This document shows, piece after piece, positions 1 to 4,849 of a DNA stretch of 7,213 nt. The DNA is taken from assembly GCA_020440405.1 (NCBI GenBank), contig JAGROF010000197.1, positions 1 to 7,213 of the forward strand, in the 5' to 3' direction. Position numbers and translations under genes: made by a program. The notes beneath the pieces were generated by a model. It saw only the letters and a program-made list of their open reading frames with translations. It ran no database searches and was not told the DNA's origin. Source of the DNA: Chlamydiia bacterium (GTDB taxonomy: Bacteria > Chlamydiota > Chlamydiia > Chlamydiales > Simkaniaceae). Each line of letters starts with the position of its first letter. The stretch's first letter is position 1.

Positions 1-120
1 GAGTGTGGGAATGCTCAAAACTGTGTCCAGGTTTGTCCTAAAGAAATTCCTTTAACCGAGTCTATCGCTGTCATTGGGAGAGAGACCTCTGTGCAAGCCC
101 TCAAAGACGTCTTTAAGTAG
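1..120 (+). CDS. sdhB: Succinate dehydrogenase iron-sulfur subunit, C-terminal 39 residues
   Basis: This is the 3' end of a gene entering from the left edge, read in frame 1 and stopping at TAG (118-120). SdhB is the iron-sulfur subunit of complex II, which passes electrons from the flavoprotein SdhA to the membrane anchor and quinone. The visible tail has three cysteines at fragment residues 2, 8 and 12, within ECGNAQNC and QVCPKEIPLT. Their C-x5-C-x3-CP spacing matches the last cysteine group of SdhB/FrdB, where two ligate the [3Fe-4S] cluster and the third, before proline, ligates the [4Fe-4S] cluster. The rest of the protein is outside the window. No clear terminator hairpin follows, so some read-through into the next gene is possible. 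Identification rests on this motif, which is highly characteristic; fumarate reductase FrdB is the only real alternative. Confidence 0.92.
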   Translation, partial: ECGNAQNCVQVCPKEIPLTESIAVIGRETSVQALKDVFK

Positions 121-146
121 CTTTCTGTTAATGAATTAAAACTTCT

Positions 147-174
147 TTGGTTTTATTCAATTTCTTGGTATGCT
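147..174 (+). promoter_or_regulatory. Weak candidate sigma-70-type promoter before the 475-residue gene
   Basis: A TTGGTT box (147-152) and a TATGCT box (169-174) are separated by 16 bases. They match the consensus at about 3 and 4 of 6 positions. Transcription would begin near 181 and leave a short leader before the ATG at 200. If real, it would exclude the earlier in-frame ATG at 170, which lies within the -10 box. The match is weak, and co-transcription with sdhB is an equally good explanation. Confidence 0.3.
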
Positions 175-199
175 CTTGGCATTCAAACAAGGGATATAT

Positions 200-1627
200 A
201 TGTTAGACGTCAGAAGAGCTCGGGATCTTCCTTTTCAATTTTGTTACCATGGAGACAAGGGGTGGATGATCGCAACACTCTTTTTTACTACTGCTTATTT
301 GGCAGGAACAAAGAGAGGCATGGAAGTCATGAAGGTTTCTCAGCCTCAAACCCTGTATTTTGCAGCAGGAACAGCCTCGATGGGACTCGTGGCATCCCAT
401 TATGCTAGGCCTTATGTGACTTCTCGAAAACATCCTTTGGTAGAATTAGTGCTAAAGTGTGCTTTAGTTTTTATTACAGCAAAACTCACAACGGCTTGGT
501 TAATGAAGCACGTTGGAAAAGAAGCTTCCTATGCCCCTGCTGACTGCAATAAGTTTGCGCAGATTGCCGTAGGGACCGTCTTAGGGGGTCACGCTTTGGG
601 TATGATGGCTATGCCAAAAGATCGACGGGTTAAATTGGAAGACCTTGCGGGAGATTATCGCGCCATTGCCGAGGAGATGCCAATGAACTATTGGTCCTTT
701 ACCCGAGATGTGACTCAGTTCGATCCAGATTCTATTCTAGATGTGGTGGGAGATGATGATGTACTTCATAAAAAAGAGATTGAAGGAGTCCCCGCTCACT
801 TATTACTGTCAACGTGTCCTTATGAAGAACTTTTCCTTGTAGATGGGAAAGACTTTCTTGAGGAGAGGATTAAGAATCAATTAAAAAGGAATATTGCAAG
901 ATATACGAGCGGTGGGAGACTAGATGCTCAGGAGGAGGCGAGTAAGTGGTATTTGAACAAGATATTGGGTTACTTAATCTTAAAGTTACGTGCTTACCAG
1001 GCGGATTTCAAGAAAACCCTTAAGCAAAAAGAAGAGCTCCAGGATCTGATTAAAAACACATTCCTTGCAATCAATGACGCCCATCAGAACTGTGTTGATC
1101 AAGTGCTTTCGCAAATACAGCTGATTGTTGTAGATGTTTTAGACGATTTTGGAATGACGGAACTTCAGAAAGGTGTAGCGGTTGCCCTGAGAAAATATGT
1201 AGCAGGATTAATCAAGGAAGTTGTTCGCGAAACTGGGGAGACTCATGCGGCAGACTTGGAGGTTAGCCTCACGAGAGATATCTATGTGACTCTAGGGCTT
1301 CCCCTTCCTAGATCGCTTCAATCAGGGGCGAAGTACGCCATGATTGCTAGCTTCACAAATTATAGGCGCGCAAGGAGCGAATTTTTCAGGGCTTACAAAC
1401 CTTTAGAAGTTTTAGTCTCTCGGTGTACCTATCATACGGAAAGAAAACTCTTTGCTGGTGTCGGTCAATGGTTTGGGCAAAATGTTTTTACCGATGGGCT
1501 TGACGAGGCAGTTGAGAAGGAGCGGGTGGCGATTTTTGGAAGTGACTTTGTGGATTGGGAAACGATGGATCAGCGGAAAGATGGCGCGATAGTTTATGCG
1601 CTATTCAAGAGTGGTTGTATCGGTTAA
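200..1627 (+). CDS. Unrecognised 475-residue protein with N-terminal membrane segments
   Basis: I do not recognise this protein. The frame is open from ATG 170, but I prefer ATG 200 because AAGGG (189-193) sits 6 bases before it and ATG 170 has no ribosome site. About four hydrophobic stretches occupy the first 140 residues: roughly 22-37, 51-70, 79-101 and 119-138, with basic residues between them (TKRG, SRKH). The remaining 335 residues are hydrophilic and probably mostly helical. They have an acidic patch (VVGDDDVL, near residue 190) and a Lys/Glu/Gln-rich helical stretch around residues 270-325 that could form a coiled coil. No catalytic motif or Sec signal peptide with a cleavage site is visible. 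A membrane-anchored N-terminus with a long soluble tail is compatible with a chlamydial inclusion-membrane or other secreted protein, but four segments are not the classic two-helix Inc pattern. A lineage-specific inner-membrane protein is equally possible. The gene lies 79 bases after sdhB and 100 bases before another orphan gene on the same strand. Confidence 0.8.
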   Translation: MLDVRRARDLPFQFCYHGDKGWMIATLFFTTAYLAGTKRGMEVMKVSQPQTLYFAAGTASMGLVASHYARPYVTSRKHPLVELVLKCALVFITAKLTTAWLMKHVGKEASYAPADCNKFAQIAVGTVLGGHALGMMAMPKDRRVKLEDLAGDYRAIAEEMPMNYWSFTRDVTQFDPDSILDVVGDDDVLHKKEIEGVPAHLLLSTCPYEELFLVDGKDFLEERIKNQLKRNIARYTSGGRLDAQEEASKWYLNKILGYLILKLRAYQADFKKTLKQKEELQDLIKNTFLAINDAHQNCVDQVLSQIQLIVVDVLDDFGMTELQKGVAVALRKYVAGLIKEVVRETGETHAADLEVSLTRDIYVTLGLPLPRSLQSGAKYAMIASFTNYRRARSEFFRAYKPLEVLVSRCTYHTERKLFAGVGQWFGQNVFTDGLDEAVEKERVAIFGSDFVDWETMDQRKDGAIVYALFKSGCIG

Positions 1628-1665
1628 TCTTTTTATTATCTCCAGTATTACTAAATATTTGAATG

Positions 1666-1695
1666 TTAATAAAATATAACATTTTATGTTATAAT
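1666..1695 (+). promoter_or_regulatory. Promoter with perfect -10 for the 235-residue gene
   Basis: A perfect TATAAT (1690-1695) is preceded by TG one base upstream (TGTTATAAT), an extended -10 arrangement. A weak -35 candidate, TTAATA (1666-1671), lies 18 bases away. The surroundings are very A+T-rich. Transcription would start near 1702, about 26 bases before the ATG. This shows the gene can be expressed independently of the upstream 475-residue gene. Confidence 0.65.
1675..1693. repeat. Palindrome overlapping the -10 box, possible operator
   Basis: An exact inverted repeat has 8-base arms, TATAACAT (1675-1682) and ATGTTATA (1686-1693), around a TTT centre. The right arm contributes the first four bases of the TATAAT box, so a dimeric protein bound here would block RNA polymerase. 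The A+T-rich context makes a chance palindrome more likely than usual, and no regulator gene is adjacent, so the operator role is an inference. Confidence 0.4.
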
Positions 1696-1716
1696 AGAGG
1701 ACGTGTAAAATAATTT

Positions 1717-1721
1717 AGGGG
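1717..1721 (+). promoter_or_regulatory. Ribosome binding site of the 235-residue gene
   Basis: AGGGG lies 6 bases before ATG 1728 and fixes that start codon. Confidence 0.7.
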
Positions 1722-1727
1722 ATAATA

Positions 1728-2435
1728 ATGGATACTTTACAGGGTGATTGGGCAATGGTCCCAAGTCAGGACGATCGACTGACACATCAAGAAATTTTTT
1801 CAAAAACATATGAAGCTCTTGCAGACCGGGTTGAACAAGACGTCGGAGAAAGGGGAATTTTTAATTTTGCAGGAGGAGCGCATGAGGTCGAAAGGGTTGT
1901 AAAAGAGAGCTATGATCCGCGGTCTTTTATCAGTGGAGCGCAGCCTCAAGACTTTGTGTTTCGAGATTCATTAATGGCGATGCGAGACGTCCATTCTGTG
2001 ACGGTTGCAATGAAGCGGATTCTCGATACTCAGCCCATTATTTCAACAGACCGTCTTCGAGATATTTATAATGTTGCATTCATGCTGCCGAAGATGTCAT
2101 CTGAGCAGATTCGGGAGCTTGTCACGCATGGAATGGATGAGGCGCATCAAAGGGCTCTCAATCGCGTCATTGAATTGGCTCGAAAGATCCTTGCGGATCC
2201 CAATAATAAGGTGAGTCTCTCTGATCTATCGAAGCAGCTAGGGTCCCACCTTTTCCTGCCGCTTGATTATTACTCAAATATTGAAACCTCCCTAGTCTAT
2301 CGCGAAAATGGGGTCAAAAAAGGACGTCCTCTTGCCGCTTCAGAGCTCGCGACTGGAGGTGTAGAGATGGATCGTCGAGAGCGTATCAATCGCCTTCTCT
2401 TTGAAGCTTTGCTAGCTCAACCAGAACAAGTATAG
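1728..2435 (+). CDS. Unrecognised 235-residue soluble protein
   Basis: I do not recognise this protein. It has no signal peptide, no membrane segment and no cysteine, is rich in charged residues, and is probably mostly helical. Features worth noting are a glycine-rich patch, NFAGGAHEVERVV (about residues 46-58), and helical middle segments such as SSEQIRELVTHGMDEAHQRAL. The C-terminal third contains LPLDYYSNIETSLVYRENG followed by a basic, charged tail (MDRRERINRLLFEALL). There is no obvious enzyme motif or DNA-binding helix-turn-helix. The start is well supported by the AGGGG site and by an independent promoter at 1666-1695 with an overlapping palindrome, which suggests regulated expression. 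It follows another orphan gene and ends at a long hairpin that overlaps its stop codon. A cytosolic lineage-specific protein or a type III secreted effector are both possible; nothing visible decides between them. Confidence 0.78.
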   Translation: MDTLQGDWAMVPSQDDRLTHQEIFSKTYEALADRVEQDVGERGIFNFAGGAHEVERVVKESYDPRSFISGAQPQDFVFRDSLMAMRDVHSVTVAMKRILDTQPIISTDRLRDIYNVAFMLPKMSSEQIRELVTHGMDEAHQRALNRVIELARKILADPNNKVSLSDLSKQLGSHLFLPLDYYSNIETSLVYRENGVKKGRPLAASELATGGVEMDRRERINRLLFEALLAQPEQV

Positions 2436-2481
2436 CTGAATTAGTTTAAAATATTGCACTATTTTAAGCTAATTCAGCTAT
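2432..2481 (+). terminator. Long stem-loop overlapping the stop codon of the 235-residue gene
   Basis: A 13-base perfect outer stem pairs 2432-2444 (ATAGCTGAATTAG) with 2469-2481. One T-G position allows a wobble pair, and a further 7-base stem pairs TTAAAAT (2446-2452) with ATTTTAA (2461-2467) around an 8-base loop. The total is about 21 pairs. The outer stem includes the TAG stop. No run of T follows on either strand, so it is not a standard intrinsic terminator. It may mark the 3' end of the message or protect it, or serve convergent transcripts in combination with the next hairpin. Confidence 0.5.
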
Positions 2482-2484
2482 CGT

Positions 2485-2549
2485 AAAAAGAAGAGGTCCT
2501 CCTGGAAGTAAGATTTGGGGGAAGGGCATTATCGCAGGAGGACCCCCTC
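2485..2549 (-). terminator. Intrinsic terminator of the lplA operon
   Basis: Read on the minus strand, GGTCCTCCTG (2544-2535) pairs perfectly with CAGGAGGACC (2504-2495). The stem can extend outward by five more pairs, two of them G-U, to 2549/2490. It is followed at once by five T residues (2489-2485 complement). The 30-base loop is long and may hold secondary structure. A G+C-rich stem plus a U tract on the strand that transcribes lplA is the usual layout of a Rho-independent terminator. It would leave a 3' untranslated region of about 220 bases after the lplA stop codon. Confidence 0.65.
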
Positions 2550-2601
2550 AAGGTTGTACATCGCCTAGACAAAAGACTAGACGTGCTGCATCATCGGCAA
2601 A

Positions 2602-2694
2602 GTTCTGTATCTCATATTGGAAATTTAAGGCAGCACGCGTTTAAACGATGTGCTGCGGCCTACAATTTCCCTCCATTTATTGAGACTGCAGAAC
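2602..2694 (-). ncRNA. Possible structured RNA or structured lplA 3' UTR
   Basis: A series of complementary segments nests in order: GTTCTG/CAGAAC (2602-2607 with 2689-2694), TCTCA/TGAGA (2610-2614 with 2681-2685), GGAAATT/AATTTCC (2619-2625 with 2664-2670) and GCAGCAC/GTGCTGC (2630-2636 with 2650-2656). The apical loop contains the palindrome CGTTTAAACG (2638-2647). The result is a roughly 93-base hairpin with asymmetric internal loops, resembling a functional RNA more than a simple terminator. The minus strand is chosen because the terminator at 2485-2549 lies downstream on that strand. No strong dedicated promoter is seen; a CATAAT inside the end of lplA lacks a good -35 box. It could be a 3' UTR-derived small RNA or simply UTR structure. 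Confidence 0.3.
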
Positions 2695-2706
2695 GAGTTT
2701 AACAGA

Positions 2707-3432
2707 TCAAGGATTATGAGGAAATAAAAACTGTGTGGTTCCCTTGCGATGGGGTTTTGAAAGAAGAGGGATTAAAGGATTTAGTGGAGTGTTTTGAACA
2801 AGGTAGGTTTGTTTGAGTTGGTTTTTGATTTGTGAAATGAAATGAGATTTTGATGGTAAGAATTCTTTGAGGCGACATAAGAATTGATGATGAGAGCGCC
2901 CGTCTCGATACGTTGGTGTTTTTTTAGGATGGAGAAGGTAATCCATTTGAAGGGGATCGTAGTCCCATAAAAACGTGGTGTGGTGGACAAAACGATGCTT
3001 TTGGATGTATTGCGCATTACCTCCACATTTGTGCTTTCCAATGACGTAATCATTTTCTCGCAGATGGAAATCAGGAATGTTGAGCGCTTCTTGGTAAAAC
3101 AGCTCTGACCAACGCAAAATGGGTTCCGGAAAAGCGGGGAAATCATGCACATCTTTTTGGAAGATGAAGGAGACAAACAGGGTGTCTTGATTGACAACGA
3201 CAGTTCCTCCTCCGCTATACCGTTTGATGAGGGGGAGCGGATGTTTTGCAACGTGTTTGTTGCAGATGAGCTCTTCTGGTTTTCCTGAAATTCCCATGAC
3301 GATTGAAGGAGGAGAGCCTTCATTGATGAGGCACCAGTTTTCCTCGGTGAGCCGCAAAAGGGCTTCTTCGATTTGAAGCTGCTCGTGAATAGGAACATTT
3401 TGAAGGTGGAGAAGGTTGACCGATTTATTCAC
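2707..3432 (-). CDS. lplA: Lipoate-protein ligase A family protein
   Basis: The protein attaches lipoate, or transfers a lipoyl/octanoyl group, to a lysine of lipoyl domains such as the E2 subunits of 2-oxoacid dehydrogenases, in the cytosol. Numbered from my chosen start, KRYSGGGTVV (residues 70-79) matches the RRxSGGGxV substrate-binding loop. KCGGNAQ (135-141) matches the K-x-G-(S/N)-A motif with the catalytic lysine at about 135. HHTTFLWDYD (150-159) corresponds to the HGTLL segment. At 241 residues it has the catalytic domain only and lacks room for the full accessory domain of E. coli LplA (about 338 residues). The frame is open to a TTG at 3453 without a ribosome site. I prefer GTG 3432, which has AGGTG 10 bases upstream and overlaps the preceding stop codon (GTGAATAA). 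It is the last gene of the operon; closeness to mnmG recalls the Chlamydia gidA-lplA pair. A related octanoyl- or biotin-transferring activity cannot be excluded. Confidence 0.88.
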   Translation of the reverse strand: MNKSVNLLHLQNVPIHEQLQIEEALLRLTEENWCLINEGSPPSIVMGISGKPEELICNKHVAKHPLPLIKRYSGGGTVVVNQDTLFVSFIFQKDVHDFPAFPEPILRWSELFYQEALNIPDFHLRENDYVIGKHKCGGNAQYIQKHRFVHHTTFLWDYDPLQMDYLLHPKKTPTYRDGRSHHQFLCRLKEFLPSKSHFISQIKNQLKQTYLVQNTPLNPLIPLLSKPHRKGTTQFLFPHNP

Positions 3433-3871
3433 TGAGCGATTGCACCTGTTCAATGTTGACGACTTTATATTGCATTCCTTTAAGAGAGGAAATTTTAAAG
3501 ATTAAAATCGTTCCTCCTGGCATGACATCGACATCCATGATTCCTGTAATTTTTGCGCCATCTGTTAGGGTGATCGACGGTTTGGAAGTGGGAACGTGCA
3601 TGGTCAGGTATTTAATTGCGGCTTGGATGTCTTTGGCGCGAGACTCAGGAGAGATGATCATGATATCACTGCTGCCTCCCTTCCCACTGTTTTGTGTATC
3701 CTGGTGCGTTTTTGCCATGGCAGCAAGTTCCGCGGAGGTGGCATCTGTAGGAGGAGAGCTTTTAGGGCGAGAAGGTTGTTGGAATGCTGTTGCAGGAGGT
3801 GCGACATAAATTGGCGCTTGAGCCCCAACAAGAGCAAGCGTCAATGAAAGGAGAATGAGCAGTTTCTTCAT
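3425..3871 (-). CDS. Small Sec-exported protein of unknown function
   Basis: This 148-residue protein begins with a clear Sec signal peptide: MKK, a hydrophobic core LLILLSLTLALVG, and a probable signal peptidase I site after AQA (residue about 19). No lipobox cysteine is present, so the mature form is likely free in the periplasm or further exported. The mature N-terminus (about 20-70) is low-complexity, rich in Pro, Ser, Thr and Gln, and probably disordered. The C-terminal half (about 72-148) looks like a small folded unit: a helix (AKDIQAAIKYLTMHV), then beta-strand-like segments (SITLTDGAKITGIMDV, GGTILIFKI) and YKVVNIEQVQSL. No enzyme motif is visible. The start is secure, because GGAGG lies 6 bases upstream and the ATG overlaps the preceding TGA as ATGA. 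Its end overlaps lplA by about 8 bases. It is therefore probably translated in coupling with the receiver protein and with lplA. No homologue is recognised. Confidence 0.85.
   Translation of the reverse strand: MKKLLILLSLTLALVGAQAPIYVAPPATAFQQPSRPKSSPPTDATSAELAAMAKTHQDTQNSGKGGSSDIMIISPESRAKDIQAAIKYLTMHVPTSKPSITLTDGAKITGIMDVDVMPGGTILIFKISSLKGMQYKVVNIEQVQSLSE
3443..3447 (-). promoter_or_regulatory. Ribosome binding site that decides the lplA start
   Basis: AGGTG on the minus strand lies inside the end of the upstream gene, 10 bases before GTG 3432. It supports translational coupling and argues against the TTG start at 3453, which has no such site. Confidence 0.5.
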
Positions 3872-4830
3872 GAGGAACCTCCGGGGTTTGAAGACTGAGA
3901 AACGATATGGTTTTGCTTTTCGCGGGCAAGCTTGAGGCAGTCAGAAGCTCCTCGGAAAAGGCGTTCTAGGTTTGTAGCGGCAGGTTTTGTGACATCCCCC
4001 GATTGTTCCAAGGATGTGATCCCAATAGAAACAGTGAGATTGAAACGGATGTTGCCTGCAGAAAAAATCTCTGCATCTAGATATTCTTGGATATTTTCTG
4101 CGATAAAAACCCCTGCTTTAGCAGTTGTTTTCGGAAGGAATACTGCGAATTTCCCTTGATTTTGATTGTATAAAAGGTCTTGGGAACGGACCAGCTTTTG
4201 AAGGTGGTCTTCAAAATCTAGGGTCAAAGCGTGCGCTACATTTTCGCCGCGTGTTTTTAAAATTTGAGGGTATTGATCGATTTCAATCATCAGAAGAGTA
4301 AGATGTGTCTTTTCACTCAAAGCTTGTCCGACAAGTCGTGTGGCGCGGTCATCTACAATGATACGTTTCCCAAGGCTTGTGCCTATGGGGCTCATGCGGG
4401 AAACGTGAGAAGAGAGGGAAGCCATTTTGGCTTGGGTTTCCATCACCTCGCCGGCCATTTCCATCCGGAGATGAAATTCGTCTTCCTCTAAAGGTTCGCG
4501 CAAAAAATCGGTGGCTCCAGCTTTAATCAGTTTGCGGATGAAGGATTTTTTGAGATGCGCAGTGATCACAAGGATTGGAGTGTGCGCATGTTCTTTCGTA
4601 GCGCGTATCTCTTCACAAAGAGTGGTTAACTCTAGGTTGGGTGTTTTTTCATCGATGATGACAAGGCTGATATAGGTCCGGTTTAAATAGTCTAAAGCTT
4701 CGAGCTTTGAAGACCCAATGATGAGTGCATGATCCTCAAGTTTTGCTGTGATCTCTTCGAAAAATGCACGCACCAAAGGATTATCGGTAATGAGAAGGAA
4801 GGTCGGAAGCTTTTTGGGTTTAAGTGCCAT
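3868..4830 (-). CDS. Response-regulator receiver protein with degenerate GGDEF-like domain
   Basis: This 320-residue protein has a receiver domain at about residues 8-125. D16 is in LLITDN, the likely phosphoacceptor D60 in VIIDEKTP, T90 in LVITAH, and the final KP position is changed to REP (R111). After a helical linker (about 120-160), the second half (about 165-310) follows GGDEF architecture: LLMIEIDQY (D185) aligns with the LLxxDIDxFK metal site, NQNQGKFAVFLP (222-233) with GGDEFAVLLP, and then VSIGIT and a terminal DCLKLAREKQNHI resembling ADxALYxAKxxGRN. The signature is NQGKF instead of GG(D/E)EF, and no RxxD-type inhibitory site is evident. Cyclic di-GMP synthesis is therefore unlikely; a role in binding nucleotide or protein partners is an inference. 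It starts 19 bases after mnmG behind a weak AGG site and overlaps the exported-protein gene by 4 bases. No histidine kinase is in the window. Confidence 0.85.
   Translation of the reverse strand: MALKPKKLPTFLLITDNPLVRAFFEEITAKLEDHALIIGSSKLEALDYLNRTYISLVIIDEKTPNLELTTLCEEIRATKEHAHTPILVITAHLKKSFIRKLIKAGATDFLREPLEEDEFHLRMEMAGEVMETQAKMASLSSHVSRMSPIGTSLGKRIIVDDRATRLVGQALSEKTHLTLLMIEIDQYPQILKTRGENVAHALTLDFEDHLQKLVRSQDLLYNQNQGKFAVFLPKTTAKAGVFIAENIQEYLDAEIFSAGNIRFNLTVSIGITSLEQSGDVTKPAATNLERLFRGASDCLKLAREKQNHIVSQSSNPGGSS
3878..3882 (-). promoter_or_regulatory. Strong ribosome binding site of the exported protein gene
   Basis: GGAGG on the minus strand, within the last codons of the receiver gene, lies 6 bases before ATG 3871. 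It is the best ribosome site in the operon and suggests the exported protein may be made in larger amounts than its neighbours. Confidence 0.75.
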
Positions 4831-4849
4831 ACTTACCTAATATAAGAAA

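Larger units (their letters stand above)
2436..2706. other. Convergent intergenic region dense in inverted repeats
   Basis: This 271-base gap between the plus-strand orphan gene and the minus-strand lplA holds no convincing open reading frame. It contains a stem-loop at the left end, a minus-strand terminator (2485-2549), a duplicated CTAGAC (2566-2571 and 2578-2583) separated by AAAAGA, and an imperfect long hairpin at 2602-2694. GTGCTGC also occurs twice (2583-2589, 2650-2656), with its complement GCAGCAC between them (2630-2636), so alternative pairings are possible. No tRNA, tmRNA, SRP or RNase P signature was recognised. Confidence 0.6.

Noticed and set aside
170..199. Ten-codon N-terminal extension of the 475-residue protein from ATG 170
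   Set aside because: There is no ribosome site before ATG 170, and a possible -10 box overlaps it; ATG 200 has AAGGG at good spacing.
2495..2544. Ten-base inverted repeat as ends of a small mobile element
   Set aside because: No flanking direct repeat or transposase remnant is present, and the stem with adjacent T tract is better explained as a minus-strand terminator.
2490..2700. Identity as 6S RNA, tmRNA, SRP RNA or RNase P RNA
   Set aside because: None of their conserved sequence blocks could be found on either strand, and no pairing of the RNA ends was seen.
2781..3398. 205-codon minus-strand frame inside lplA
   Set aside because: It lies in another frame of a gene with clear lipoate-ligase motifs, is unusually rich in Ser, Lys and Ile, and has no family motif; it is a shadow frame.
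3453..3847. Plus-strand open frames opposite the exported-protein gene
   Set aside because: The minus-strand gene has a signal peptide, strong ribosome site and operon overlaps; the opposite frames have none of these.
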